From positions 1-64,000 of the forward strand of contig CALWUO010000006.1 in the NCBI GenBank assembly GCA_944384745.1: a DNA stretch of 64,000 bases. The letters run 5' to 3'. Shown here piece after piece: positions 1 through 8,949 of the stretch. Origin of the DNA: an uncultured Butyricicoccus sp. Its GTDB lineage: Bacteria > Bacillota > Clostridia > Oscillospirales > Butyricicoccaceae. How positions within the stretch are numbered: position 1 is the stretch's first letter; the number at the start of each line of letters is the position of its first letter. The notes beneath the pieces are model-generated. The model had not been told where the DNA came from. It did no database searches and saw nothing but the letters and a program-made list of their open reading frames with translations. The translations under genes and the position numbers were made by a program.

Positions 1-87
1 AGTTCGTTTCTTAAAATTTAAATTTATCCTGCTATTAAGGGGTTTTTGTGCTGTCCGTACAAATTGGGGCAGTTCAGTTAAATATAT

Positions 88-122
88 AGGGGGCTTTTAA
101 ATATAAGTCCCCCTTATTTTTT
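88..122 (+). terminator. Rho-independent terminator of a gene left of the window
   Basis: A hairpin with arms AGGGGG and CCCCCT, extended by TT/AA pairs, is followed by TTATTTTTT. It points rightward and probably ends a transcript entering from the left. Bases 1-87 hold no recognisable gene. Confidence 0.6.
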
Positions 123-127
123 AGTAT

Positions 128-146
128 ACAATCACAAATTGATTGT
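128..146. promoter_or_regulatory. Inverted repeat upstream of the small ORF
   Basis: Arms ACAATCA and TGATTGT are perfect complements around a 5-base spacer and are flanked by GTAT/GTATA. The repeat lies about 60 bp ahead of the start codon at 203, in very AT-rich DNA where a promoter would be expected. It could be an operator. No known regulator is recognised. Confidence 0.35.
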
Positions 147-202
147 GTATAATATTATAAAAGATTGTAATATAATATTTATAAGATTGGAGGTCACTAA
201 TT

Positions 203-412
203 ATGACAAACCATTCTCATGATGATGGATTTATTGTAAAAAATGCACGACTAGCAGTTGCTTCTGAATTGAAGAAAAAGCGTGCTTTAAATCAACCTAT
301 TGCAAAATTTGATGCAAAAATAAAGCAAATTTATATTCAGAATAGTGATGGAAGTACTATACCTTTTGCAAAAGCAATGACACGGGGGCGATATAGTGAA
401 CGCTCTAGATAA
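203..412 (+). CDS. Small uncharacterised protein, 69 aa
   Basis: I do not recognise a named family with certainty. The protein is basic and soluble, with no signal peptide or membrane segment. Its middle has an ELKKKRALNQPIAKFD stretch followed by a tyrosine- and glycine-containing end. This layout (charged helix, then a PIAKYD-like segment, then a short strand with DG) resembles a group of short hypothetical proteins in Bacillota that sometimes neighbour mobile DNA. The start is supported by GGAGG at 188-192, about 10 bases upstream. The gene stands alone between two terminators, with an inverted repeat upstream, so it is probably a single-gene unit. Function unknown. Confidence 0.6.
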   Translation: MTNHSHDDGFIVKNARLAVASELKKKRALNQPIAKFDAKIKQIYIQNSDGSTIPFAKAMTRGRYSERSR

Positions 413-461
413 AAAGCCTAAACAATCCTTATTAAATCCTTCAAGATAAAAATATATACAT

Positions 462-500
462 TAAAATCCTAGTTTTAATTTTGAAAATTAGGATTTTTTA
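462..500 (+). terminator. Terminator after the small ORF
   Basis: AAATCCTA and TTAGGATTT form the outer arms, with AAAACT-type pairing inside, and a run of T follows. It ends the transcript of the 69-aa ORF. Confidence 0.7.
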
Positions 501-523
501 TTTACCAAAAATTATGTCAGAAC

Positions 524-583
524 ATGCTGTAAAATTTGCTGTCATAAAAAACAGCCATATGCTGTCAAAATTGCTGTCAAAAA
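524..583. repeat. Two imperfect direct copies of a short motif
   Basis: ATGCTGT, A/T-run, TTGCTGTCA occurs at about 524-544 and again at about 559-579, with ACAGCCAT between them that can pair with either copy. The 413-664 gap holds only this repeat and the two terminators; no gene is visible there. Confidence 0.4.
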
Positions 584-621
584 TATATAAGTTAATAATT
601 TGTTTGGAATTTCGTATAAAA

Positions 622-660
622 ACAAAAGAAAAAGCACTGAACGATTAAGTCCGGTGCTTC
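622..660 (-). terminator. Terminator of tRNA-Ser
   Basis: Read leftward, AAGCAC and GTGCTT pair around a 16-base loop and are followed by TTTCTTTTGTTTTT. It lies a few bases beyond the tRNA 3' end. Confidence 0.65.
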
Positions 661-664
661 TTTA

Positions 665-755
665 TGGCGGAGAGTCAGGGATTTGAACCCTGGGTACGGG
701 ATTACCGCACACACGATTTCCAATCGTGCGCCTTCGACCACTCAGCCAACTCTCC
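665..755 (-). tRNA. tRNA-Ser (anticodon GGA)
   Basis: The leftward strand folds as a class II tRNA. The acceptor stem is GGAGAGT/ACTCTCC, with discriminator G and an encoded CCA at 665-667. The D arm begins GGCTGAGTGG. The anticodon stem-loop is CACGA-TTGGAAA-TCGTG, giving anticodon GGA, which reads UCC and UCU. A long variable arm and a GGGTTCAAATCCC T arm follow. A long variable arm with GGA identifies a serine tRNA. Confidence 0.95.
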
Positions 756-881
756 ATACTATATCTACTTGTTTCCTAGCCGCTTAACTCAGCGACCTTG
801 TTTATTATATGATATACTAACTTAAAAGTCAAGCATATTTTTGAAAAAAATTTAAAAATTTTTATAATAATTTTAAATAAC

Positions 882-920
882 AAAAAATCCGCTAAGATTT
901 TACATAACCATAGCGGATTT
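882..920 (-). terminator. Terminator of the arginine operon
   Basis: AAATCCGCTA and TAGCGGATTT make a 10-bp stem. In the leftward direction it is followed by a T run, just beyond the argF stop codon. Confidence 0.85.
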
Positions 921-928
921 AAATTTAA

Positions 929-1840
929 TTAGTCCTTATTTTTCATCAGTGTAACCATAACTGCTTTTTGTGCATGTAAACGGTTTTCTGCTTCTTCAAA
1001 GATTTCATGTGCATGTTCTTCAAAAATCTTTTCTGTGATTTCTTGACCACGATATGCTGGTAAACAATGTTGAACCATTGCACCCTCTTTGGCTGCTGAC
1101 ATAAGTTCATCATTTACTTGATAACCCTTAAATGCTTTCATACGTGTTTCTTTTTCAGCTTCTTGTCCCATAGATGCCCATGTATCAGTAATAACTACAT
1201 CTGCATTTTCTGCGGCTTTCATTGGGTCATTGCAAAGTGTAAAATCCTTATAACCCTTAGCAAATTCAAGTACTTTTTCATCTGGTCTATAATCATCTGG
1301 GGTTGCAACGGATACTTTCATGCCAGTTTTAAGACCACCAACAATCAATGAATTAGCCATGTTATTACCATCGCCAATATAACACATTTTTAATCCTTCA
1401 AGTACAGCATACTTTTCACGAATTGTCATAAGGTCTGCAAGCACTTGACAAGGGTGACAAAAATCTGTTAAACCATTGATAACTGGAATAGAACCATATT
1501 CAGCTAAATCTTCAACTTCTTTTTGCTCAAAAGTACGAATCATAATTCCATCTAAATAACGTGATAATACACGGGCGGTATCTTGTACAGGTTCACCTCT
1601 ACCAATTTGTAAATCACGAGAAGATAAAAACAGTGCTTGACCGCCTAATTGATACATACCAGTTTCAAAAGAAACTCTAGTACGAGTTGATGACTTTTGG
1701 AAAATAAGACCTATACTTTTACCCTCTAAATGATGATGAGCAATATTATTTTTACGCTCATATTTTAACTGGTCCGCAAGGTCTAATAAACTAATTATTT
1801 CTTCTGTGCTACAGTCAAGTAATTTTAATAAATGTTTCAC
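929..1840 (-). CDS. argF: Ornithine carbamoyltransferase
   Basis: Catalyses carbamoyl phosphate + ornithine to citrulline in the cytoplasm, step six of arginine synthesis. At 303 aa it has the normal length. The carbamoyl-phosphate loop SSTRTR is at residues 50-55, HPCQ at 129-132, SMG of the ornithine loop at 223-225, and HCLPAYRG with its catalytic Cys at 258-265. The start codon is GTG, preceded by AAGGGGG at 8-base spacing. It is the last gene of the seven-gene arg operon, 17 bp after argD, and is followed directly by the operon terminator. A catabolic role (arginine deiminase pathway) is less likely in this context. Confidence 0.96.
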   Translation of the reverse strand: MKHLLKLLDCSTEEIISLLDLADQLKYERKNNIAHHHLEGKSIGLIFQKSSTRTRVSFETGMYQLGGQALFLSSRDLQIGRGEPVQDTARVLSRYLDGIMIRTFEQKEVEDLAEYGSIPVINGLTDFCHPCQVLADLMTIREKYAVLEGLKMCYIGDGNNMANSLIVGGLKTGMKVSVATPDDYRPDEKVLEFAKGYKDFTLCNDPMKAAENADVVITDTWASMGQEAEKETRMKAFKGYQVNDELMSAAKEGAMVQHCLPAYRGQEITEKIFEEHAHEIFEEAENRLHAQKAVMVTLMKNKD

Positions 1841-1857
1841 AACTTAATCCCCCTTAT

Positions 1858-3039
1858 TTAAGCAAAAACCTTTTTAAAAATGGCAATAGCTTCATCAATT
1901 TCTTCATAGCTTATTGTAAGCGGTGGCAATAAACGAATTGTATTTGTTCCCGCTGTTAGAACAAGTAAACCATTTTCTATACATGAATTTACATAATCTG
2001 AACGCTTATCTGCATCTACAATTATACCGAGCATAAGTCCCATGCCACGAACACATTCTATTTTATCAGAACCTATTGACAAAATACCCTGTTTGATATA
2101 TTCGCCCTTTTTATTAACTTCATTTAGAAAGTCCTTATTATTTACTATATCAAGCACTGCATTAGCGGCTGCACATACAGTTGGTGTTCCACCAAAAGTT
2201 GTAGCATGCATACCAGGGCCTAAAACATCACAGCATTTTTTACTAGCCATAACTGCACCAATTGGCACACCGCCACCTAAACCCTTTGCCATAGTTACAA
2301 CATCAGGCTTAATATTATACTGTTGGAAACAGAACAAACTACCTGTTCTACCAATACCAGTTTGAACTTCATCTATAATTAAAAGTAAATCTTTTTCATT
2401 GCAGAGTGTTTCAACTTGTTTTACAAACTCTTTATCAAGAGGAAGTACACCGCCCTCGCCTTGAATAAGCTCCATCATAACAGCACAAGTTGTATTATCA
2501 ATCTTAGATTTTAAATCATTGATATCATTAGCAACTGCATAATCAAAGCCTTCAGTAAATGGGAAGAAATAATTATGGAATTTTTCTTGACCTGTTGCAT
2601 TAAGAGTTGTAATAGTTCTACCATGGAAAGAGTTAACAAGAGTTATAATTTTACTTCTGCCCTCACCATATTTATCAAAAGAATATTTACGAGCAAGCTT
2701 TATTGCACCCTCGTTAGACTCTGCACCAGAATTAGAGAAAAACACCTTTCCCATGTCAGTTGACTCTACAAGAGTTTTTGCAGTCTTAACCATTGGTTCA
2801 GTTGTAAATAAATTTGAAACATGCATGATTTTATGTGCTTGCTCAGTGATTGCAGAAATAATTTTCTCATTATTGTAACCAACACTACACACACCAATAC
2901 CAGATGTCATGTCAATATAACGCTTACCCTCGACGTCCCATAAAACAGACTTTTCGCCATGGTCAAGAGCAATTGGAAATCTACCATATGTATTCATTAC
3001 ATATTGATTTTCCTGTGCTTTTAGTTGTTCAAAATTCAT
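1858..3039 (-). CDS. argD: Acetylornithine aminotransferase
   Basis: PLP enzyme that transfers an amino group from glutamate to N-acetylglutamate semialdehyde, giving N-acetylornithine. It is 393 aa, a class III aminotransferase. Visible motifs are the substrate/PLP segment SGAESNEGAIKLAR near residue 103, DEVQTGIGRTG near 222 (PLP-ring Asp and Gln) and the Schiff-base lysine in MAKGLGGGVPIGAV near 250. The start ATG follows an AGGTGAAAT-type site. It lies between argB and argF on the same strand with short gaps. The related lysine-pathway enzyme DapC/SAP aminotransferase cannot be told apart by motif, but the operon decides for ArgD. Confidence 0.95.
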   Translation of the reverse strand: MNFEQLKAQENQYVMNTYGRFPIALDHGEKSVLWDVEGKRYIDMTSGIGVCSVGYNNEKIISAITEQAHKIMHVSNLFTTEPMVKTAKTLVESTDMGKVFFSNSGAESNEGAIKLARKYSFDKYGEGRSKIITLVNSFHGRTITTLNATGQEKFHNYFFPFTEGFDYAVANDINDLKSKIDNTTCAVMMELIQGEGGVLPLDKEFVKQVETLCNEKDLLLIIDEVQTGIGRTGSLFCFQQYNIKPDVVTMAKGLGGGVPIGAVMASKKCCDVLGPGMHATTFGGTPTVCAAANAVLDIVNNKDFLNEVNKKGEYIKQGILSIGSDKIECVRGMGLMLGIIVDADKRSDYVNSCIENGLLVLTAGTNTIRLLPPLTISYEEIDEAIAIFKKVFA

Positions 3040-3066
3040 TTTATTTCACCTTGATTTTTAATATTA

Positions 3067-3933
3067 TTAGTGGAACATAGTACCTACACCGACTTTACTT
3101 AATAACTCAATTAAAATTGAGTGTGGCACTCTACCGTCCTGAATGTTGGCACGTTCAACACCCTTACGCACTGCCTCAACACAGCAATCAACTTTTGGTA
3201 TCATACCGCCAGAAATAACGCCCTCTTTTATAAGTGCAGGAACTTCAGAAACCTTTAATTTATGAATTAGTGTTTCCTCGTCCTTAGCATCACGAAGCAA
3301 GCCACGAACATCTGTAAGTAAAATCAGTTTTTTAGCACCAAGAGCTATTGCAAGTTTGGCTGCTGCTGTATCTGCATTTATATTATAATTTGTATCTGCA
3401 TCAATACCTTCTGCAACGGTTGATACAACAGGTATATAACCTTTAGATAAAGTATCAATAACAGGTTGAGGATTTACATCTACAATATCTCCAACATAAC
3501 CAAAATCTGTGCTTTCTTCATCGGTCAGACGTTTTGCCCTAAATAGACCACCGTCCATACCTCCAAGACCTAAGCCCTTACCGCCTGCTTTTGAAAGCAA
3601 TGTTACAAGGTCTTTATTCACCTTACCACAAAGCACCATTTGCACAATATCCATGGTTTCTCTATCTGTATAACGTAAGCCTTTGACAAATTTAGATTCT
3701 TTGCCAATCTTTTTAAGCATTTCAGATATTTCTGGACCTCCACCATGTACAACAACTACTTTTATACCTACAAGACTTAAAAGAACTATATCATGTATAA
3801 CAGCGTCCTTGAGTTCTTCATTTATCATAGCGTTTCCGCCATATTTAACAACTACTGTCTGACCATAATATTCCTGAATATAAGGCAGAGCCTCAACAAG
3901 AATATTAGCTTTGGTTTCTGCATCAAAATTCAT
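3067..3933 (-). CDS. argB: Acetylglutamate kinase
   Basis: Phosphorylates N-acetylglutamate with ATP, the second step of the acetylated arginine pathway. It is 288 aa with the amino-acid-kinase fold. The N-terminal phosphate loop reads VVKYGGNAM, the glycine turn VVVHGGGPEIS lies near residue 60, and NINADTAAAKLA near 185 binds the substrate. An extended N-terminal helix (about 15 residues, EALPYIQEYYG) is present. In known enzymes that helix accompanies the hexameric form inhibited by arginine, so feedback inhibition here is a plausible inference. A 98-bp spacer containing a hairpin separates it from argJ. Confidence 0.96.
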   Translation of the reverse strand: MNFDAETKANILVEALPYIQEYYGQTVVVKYGGNAMINEELKDAVIHDIVLLSLVGIKVVVVHGGGPEISEMLKKIGKESKFVKGLRYTDRETMDIVQMVLCGKVNKDLVTLLSKAGGKGLGLGGMDGGLFRAKRLTDEESTDFGYVGDIVDVNPQPVIDTLSKGYIPVVSTVAEGIDADTNYNINADTAAAKLAIALGAKKLILLTDVRGLLRDAKDEETLIHKLKVSEVPALIKEGVISGGMIPKVDCCVEAVRKGVERANIQDGRVPHSILIELLSKVGVGTMFH

Positions 3934-3982
3934 TTATTTCCCTCTTTTTATATGGTAAATTAAAAAAGAAATCCTCGCCCTT

Positions 3983-4004
3983 GGACATAGGAAATCCTGT
4001 GTCC
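3983..4004 (-). other. Intercistronic hairpin between argJ and argB
   Basis: GGACATAGGA and TCCTGTGTCC can form a nearly perfect 8-10 bp stem with a very tight loop. There is no T tail, so it is not a standard terminator. It sits in the only long spacer of the arg operon and could stabilise or process the mRNA. Confidence 0.4.
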
Positions 4005-4031
4005 TAGAACGAAGACTCCAATAAATCCGTT

Positions 4032-5240
4032 TTAAGTACGATAATCACCGTTAATCTTTACATAATCATAGGTGAGGTCACAACCCCAACAAGTGGCTTT
4101 TTCTTCACCCTCGTAAAGCTCAACATCTATATTAACCTCGTCTTCCAGCAAAATTTGTTTTGCCAGTTCCTCATCAAAAGCTAAACCATGACCATGGTCA
4201 CAAACCACAACACTTCCAACACTAGATGAGAATGAAACAGTTACATATTCTGGTCTAAATGGTGCTTTAGAATAACCCATAGCACAAAGAACTCTACCCC
4301 AGTTTGCATCTGCTCCAAACATAGCAGCTTTTACAAGGCTAGATGCACATACTGCCTTTGCAAGACGTTCTGCGGCTTCTTCACTTCTAGCACCGTTTAC
4401 AGTACAAGTGATTAACTTAGTTGCACCCTCGCCATCACCTGCAATCATACGAGCTAAACGCACATTTACTTCATGTAGTGCTTGATAGAACTTGTCAAAG
4501 TCCTCATTTTGCCAATCAATTTGTTCATTGCCTGCCAAACCGTTTGCCATAACAATACACATATCATTAGTAGAGGTATCACCATCAACACTTACACGGT
4601 TATAACTTCTGCGAACACTTTCAACAAGTGCGATTTGCAGCATTTCATGTGTAATATTGCAATCGGTTGTGATAAAACCAAGCATAGTTCCCATGTTAGG
4701 GTGTATCATACCGCTACCCTTTGCAATACCGCCAATACGACAGGTCTTACCACCAACAACAAATTCAATAGCTACACTTTTCGCCTTTGTGTCAGTGGTT
4801 AAAATTGCATTACTTGCCGCCTCTGAACCATTTTCAGATAGCTTTAAATTTCCTATATTTTCTTCAATGCATTCAATATTAAGTCTTTGACCTATAACAC
4901 CAGTTGATGCTACAAGCACTCTATTTTCCTCAATACCAAGAAGTTTTGCAGCCGCCTGTGCCTGACGTTTTGCATTTTCCATACCATCTGGTGCACAAGC
5001 ATTGGCATTACCAGCATTGGCAACTATTGCACGAGCCACACCATCTTCTAAATGCTCCATTGTAACATAAAGTGGAGCAGCTTTTACACGATTTAATGTG
5101 TATGTTGCAGCCGCTGTACATTCACATTCAGAAAAAATAATCGCAAGGTCATCAGTTTTACGGCTTTCTTTAATTCCGCAACGTGTTGCACCTGCTTTAA
5201 ATCCCTTTGCAGCACATACGCCACCCGAAATGATTTTCAT
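4032..5240 (-). CDS. argJ: Bifunctional glutamate N-acetyltransferase / amino-acid acetyltransferase
   Basis: Transfers the acetyl group from N-acetylornithine to glutamate, closing the acetyl cycle. Many homologues also make acetylglutamate from acetyl-CoA. It is 402 aa. ArgJ proteins cut themselves before a Thr that becomes the nucleophile; the site is in KGSGMIHPNMGTMLGF, with Thr at residue 185. The residue before it is Gly rather than the usual Ala. TGVIGQRL near 113-120 and DGDTSTNDM are also family motifs. No argA or argE is nearby, which fits ArgJ supplying both activities, although bifunctionality cannot be proven by sequence. Confidence 0.94.
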   Translation of the reverse strand: MKIISGGVCAAKGFKAGATRCGIKESRKTDDLAIIFSECECTAAATYTLNRVKAAPLYVTMEHLEDGVARAIVANAGNANACAPDGMENAKRQAQAAAKLLGIEENRVLVASTGVIGQRLNIECIEENIGNLKLSENGSEAASNAILTTDTKAKSVAIEFVVGGKTCRIGGIAKGSGMIHPNMGTMLGFITTDCNITHEMLQIALVESVRRSYNRVSVDGDTSTNDMCIVMANGLAGNEQIDWQNEDFDKFYQALHEVNVRLARMIAGDGEGATKLITCTVNGARSEEAAERLAKAVCASSLVKAAMFGADANWGRVLCAMGYSKAPFRPEYVTVSFSSSVGSVVVCDHGHGLAFDEELAKQILLEDEVNIDVELYEGEEKATCWGCDLTYDYVKINGDYRT

Positions 5241-5255
5241 AATTTATTTTTCTCC

Positions 5256-6194
5256 CTATATATTAAGACCTATGGTTTCGTCTATACCAAGCATTATATT
5301 CATATTCTGTACAGCCGCACCAGATGCCCCTTTACCCAGATTATCAAATAAAGCAGTAATCATAGTTTGATTTTCATTTCCGCAAACTACAATTTTTAAG
5401 CTGTCCTTACCTGCCATTGTATTTGCTCCAAGCATATCTGTGTCACCGCCAAATGGTACAACAGTAATAAATTTTTGGTTTTTGTAATAATCATAAAGTG
5501 CTTTATGAATTTGCTGTGCAGTTTGATTTCCATTAAGCTTATTATTTACAAGGCTTAAAGTACCTGCCATACCCTTATAGTAATCATCAACAACAGGGGC
5601 AAATACTGGAGGATTATCAATCCCACAAACTGCTTTCATCTCTGGCAAATGCTTATGATTTAAATTAAGACCATAAATTCTAGGTGCAAAATATTCATTT
5701 GGTTTATTATCATTTTCATATGAGGCAATCATTTTTTTGCCGCCACCTGAATAACCAGTTAATGAGAAAAACGACATTGGATAATCTTTAGGAAGTATTC
5801 CAAGTTTCACAAGTGGATAAACAATAGATATAAAACCAGTTGCATGACAACCAGGGTTTGCAACTCTTTTTGATTTTGCTATTGCCTGTCTTTTTTCGCT
5901 TGATAACTCTGGGAAACCATAATCCCAATCTGGATTTGTTCTGTGTGCGGTTGAGGCATCAATAATTCTTGTATTTGGATTTGTAACCAAAGTCACAGCC
6001 TCTTTAGCGGCTGCATCAGGCAGACATAAAAACACTATATCCGCCTGATTTATAAGCTTTGCACGTTCGTTTATATCTTTGCGTTTATCCTCATCAATGA
6101 GTAGTAATGTCAAATCATCTCTTGAGCCTAAACGCTCATAAATTTGAAGTCCAGTAGTTCCTTCTTTTCCATCTATATAAATAACAGGTTTCAT
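5256..6194 (-). CDS. argC: N-acetyl-gamma-glutamyl-phosphate reductase (short type)
   Basis: NADPH-dependent reduction of N-acetylglutamyl phosphate to the semialdehyde. At 312 aa it matches the shorter ArgC subfamily rather than the 340-aa form common in bacilli. The N-terminal nucleotide fold starts IDGKEGTTGLQI, and the catalytic cysteine is Cys116 in NPGCHATG. HKHLPEM later in the protein matches the substrate-binding histidine region. The start codon overlaps the argH stop by 4 bp, indicating translational coupling. Confidence 0.94.
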   Translation of the reverse strand: MKPVIYIDGKEGTTGLQIYERLGSRDDLTLLLIDEDKRKDINERAKLINQADIVFLCLPDAAAKEAVTLVTNPNTRIIDASTAHRTNPDWDYGFPELSSEKRQAIAKSKRVANPGCHATGFISIVYPLVKLGILPKDYPMSFFSLTGYSGGGKKMIASYENDNKPNEYFAPRIYGLNLNHKHLPEMKAVCGIDNPPVFAPVVDDYYKGMAGTLSLVNNKLNGNQTAQQIHKALYDYYKNQKFITVVPFGGDTDMLGANTMAGKDSLKIVVCGNENQTMITALFDNLGKGASGAAVQNMNIMLGIDETIGLNI

Positions 6195-7585
6195 TGTTCT
6201 ACTGCCTCATATTGCTCCATAAATTTTTCAATCTTTGCAATTTGACGTTTTACTTCATCTGGAGCTGGGCCACCGATTACTTTACGTTCTCTTACACAAG
6301 TATTTAAATCAAGAGCATCATAAACATCTGGACCAAACATTTTTGAAATCGCACCAAAATCTTTCAAAGTAAGTGTTTCAAGGGTTTCATCAGCCTTGAT
6401 ACATTCACTCACCAATCTGCCAACGGTTTTATATGCATCTCTAAATGGCATACCTTTCTTTGTCAGATAGTCCGCACAGTCAGTCGCATTGATAAAGCCC
6501 TTAGAAGCCGCTTTACGCATATTGTCCTTACGCAATGTCATTGTTGAGAACATAGGAGCGAATACTTCTAAACACTGTTTTACAGTGTCAATAGCATTAA
6601 ATACAGCCTCTTTGTCCTCTTGCATATCCTTGTTATATGCAAGTGGTAGACCTTTTAACATTGTAAGCAGAGTTGTTAAGCTGCCATATACTCTACCTGT
6701 TTTACCACGGATAAGTTCACAAACATCTGGATTTTTCTTTTGTGGCATAATAGATGAACCTGTTGAATAAGCATCATCTAATTCTACAAATTTAAATTCC
6801 CAAGAACACCAAGAAATAATTTCTTCTGATAGTCTTGATAAGTGCATCATAAGAATAGACAAATCAGAACAAAGTTCAATACAATAATCTCTATCAGAAA
6901 CACCATCAAGAGAGTTATCTGTAAGACGAGCGAAGCCTAATTGTTCACGCACAAAATCTCTATCAATAGGATATGTAGTTGAAGCTAATGCACCAGAACC
7001 CAGTGGCATATCGTCCATTCTTTCAAGACAATCATCAAGACGCATAACATCACGTTTTAACATATTTGCATAAGCCATCATATAATGAGCAAATGTTGTA
7101 GGCTGTGCTCTTTGAAGATGTGTATATCCTGGCATAACAGCGTCTAAGTTTTCCTTTGACTTGTCACAAAGAGCTTTCATAAAATTAAGAATTAAACCAA
7201 TAATCTCAGCGATTTCTTTCTTAACATAAAGACGCATATCAAGTGCCACTTGGTCATTTCTTGAACGGCCTGTATGCAGACGTTTACCTGTATCGCCAAT
7301 TCTTTCGGTCAACAGTTGTTCTACATTCATATGAATATCTTCATAATCAAGAGAAAATTCAACTTTGCCCGCTTCAATATCAGCTAAAATTTCTTTAAGC
7401 CCTGAAACAATTTTTTCGGCTTCATGCTCCTCAATAATGCCCTGTTTACCGAGCATAGTAGCATGTGCAATAGAGCCTGTTATATCCTCTTTATAAAGAC
7501 GACAGTCAAACATAATAGAGGAGTTAAAATCATTTACTACAAGGTCAGTTTCTTTCTGAAATCTGCCTGCCCATAATTTTGCCAT
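6191..7585 (-). CDS. argH: Argininosuccinate lyase
   Basis: Cleaves argininosuccinate to arginine and fumarate, the last step of the pathway. It is 464 aa of the fumarase/aspartase superfamily. The superfamily signature GSSIMPQKKNPD lies near residues 278-289 and contains the catalytic serine. TGRSRNDQVALD near 105 and YTHLQRAQPT near 150 are the other conserved regions. It begins 15 bp after argG and overlaps argC by 4 bp. Confidence 0.97.
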   Translation of the reverse strand: MAKLWAGRFQKETDLVVNDFNSSIMFDCRLYKEDITGSIAHATMLGKQGIIEEHEAEKIVSGLKEILADIEAGKVEFSLDYEDIHMNVEQLLTERIGDTGKRLHTGRSRNDQVALDMRLYVKKEIAEIIGLILNFMKALCDKSKENLDAVMPGYTHLQRAQPTTFAHYMMAYANMLKRDVMRLDDCLERMDDMPLGSGALASTTYPIDRDFVREQLGFARLTDNSLDGVSDRDYCIELCSDLSILMMHLSRLSEEIISWCSWEFKFVELDDAYSTGSSIMPQKKNPDVCELIRGKTGRVYGSLTTLLTMLKGLPLAYNKDMQEDKEAVFNAIDTVKQCLEVFAPMFSTMTLRKDNMRKAASKGFINATDCADYLTKKGMPFRDAYKTVGRLVSECIKADETLETLTLKDFGAISKMFGPDVYDALDLNTCVRERKVIGGPAPDEVKRQIAKIEKFMEQYEAVEQ

Positions 7586-7600
7586 AATTATTTAAACCTC

Positions 7601-8851
7601 TTATTCTACGCTTGGGAAGTGCTTACCAGTCTTTTCAAATAATACTTGGTCATTTAATGCACGAACCTTTAATGGCAGACCAAACAGGTTGATAAAACCA
7701 GCAGAGTCAGCTTGGTCATAGCAATCATCTTCATCAAATGTAGCCATGCCAGCAGAGTATAGAGAATAAGGAGAAGTTACAGATGCAGGGATAATATTAC
7801 CCTTATACAGCTTTAGTTTAACATCACCAGTAACAGTTTCCTGAGTTGAGTCAACAAAAGCGGTCATAGCTTTGCGAAGTGGTGTATACCACTGACCATT
7901 ATAAACAAGGTCTGCAAACTTGAGTGCAAGTTGTTGTTTGTAATGAGCAGTTTCTTTGTCAAGAGTGATTTCTTCAAGTTTTTGATGAGCAGCATATAAA
8001 ACAGCACCGCCTGGAGTTTCATATACACCACGGCTCTTCATACCAACAAGACGGTTTTCAACAATATCAAGAATACCGCAACCATTAGCACCGCCAAGCT
8101 CATTTAACTTTGTGATAAGAGCTACTGAATCCATTTCAACACCATCAACAGCGGTTGGAACACCCTTTTCAAAATGGATAGTTACATAAGTTGGAACGTC
8201 TGGAGCTTGCTCTGGAGAAACTCCCATTTCAAGGAAACCTTCCTTGTTTAGTGGAGCTTCATTTGCAGGGTCTTCAAGGTCAAGACCTTCATGTGATAAA
8301 TGCCAAAGGTTTTTATCTTTAGAATAGTTTGTTTCCTTATTTATCTTTAGTGGGATATTGTGCTTTTCAGCATATTCAATTTCCTTTTCACGGGAGTTTA
8401 GTTCCCAGAAACGCCATGGAGCGATAATATCCATATCTGGAGCAAATGCCTTAATAGCAAGTTCAAAACGAACTTGGTCATTTCCCTTACCTGTGCAACC
8501 ATGACAGATAGCATCTGCACCTTCTTTTTTAGCGATTTCAACAATACGCTTTGCGATAATTGGACGTGCAAACGATGTACCTAAAAGATACTGCTCATAA
8601 GATGCACCAGCCTGCATAGTTGGGATAATATAATCATCAACAAATTCCTTTGTTAAGTCTTCAATATATAGCTTAGAAGCACCAGTGCCTAATGCACGTT
8701 CTTCAAGACCTTCTAGTTCGCTTGCCTGACCTACATTACCAGATACAGCGATAACTTCACAGCCATAATGTTCTTTTAGCCAAGGAATAAGTACAGAAGT
8801 GTCAAGACCACCTGAATACGCTAAAACTACCTTATTATATTTCTTTTCCAT
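7601..8851 (-). CDS. argG: Argininosuccinate synthase
   Basis: Joins citrulline and aspartate with ATP. It is 416 aa. The ATP pyrophosphatase P-loop [10 protein letters not shown] is at residues 10-19; [11 protein letters not shown] (citrulline/aspartate binding) is near 121 and the [14 protein letters not shown] block is near 360. It is the first gene of the arg operon, behind a strong promoter. The start ATG follows GGAGG at 8861-8865 (complement). Confidence 0.97.
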   Translation of the reverse strand: MEKKYNKVVLAYSGGLDTSVLIPWLKEHYGCEVIAVSGNVGQASELEGLEERALGTGASKLYIEDLTKEFVDDYIIPTMQAGASYEQYLLGTSFARPIIAKRIVEIAKKEGADAICHGCTGKGNDQVRFELAIKAFAPDMDIIAPWRFWELNSREKEIEYAEKHNIPLKINKETNYSKDKNLWHLSHEGLDLEDPANEAPLNKEGFLEMGVSPEQAPDVPTYVTIHFEKGVPTAVDGVEMDSVALITKLNELGGANGCGILDIVENRLVGMKSRGVYETPGGAVLYAAHQKLEEITLDKETAHYKQQLALKFADLVYNGQWYTPLRKAMTAFVDSTQETVTGDVKLKLYKGNIIPASVTSPYSLYSAGMATFDEDDCYDQADSAGFINLFGLPLKVRALNDQVLFEKTGKHFPSVE

Positions 8852-8865
8852 TTATATATTCCTCC

Positions 8866-8892
8866 AAATTTATCCGATTTCGGGATAAATTT
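8866..8892. promoter_or_regulatory. 10-bp inverted repeat at the argG transcription start
   Basis: AAATTTATCC and GGATAAATTT are perfect complements separated by 7 bases. The repeat covers the expected +1 of the promoter next to it and ends beside the argG ribosome binding site. It could be an operator or an mRNA hairpin hiding the Shine-Dalgarno. It does not resemble an ARG box. Confidence 0.5.
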
Positions 8893-8921
8893 ATTATAAC
8901 TCCTAAATACGGTTATTGCAA
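8893..8921 (-). promoter_or_regulatory. Vegetative promoter of the arginine operon
   Basis: Leftward -35 TTGCAA, 17-bp spacer, -10 TATAAT. The start would fall near 8886, about 35 bp ahead of argG. Confidence 0.8.
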
Positions 8922-8949
8922 GAAAAATAAATAAATAAATATTTTAAAA

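Noticed and set aside
1-87. 3' end of a gene entering from the left
   Set aside because: All forward frames contain early stops and the translatable fragments match no family I recognise.
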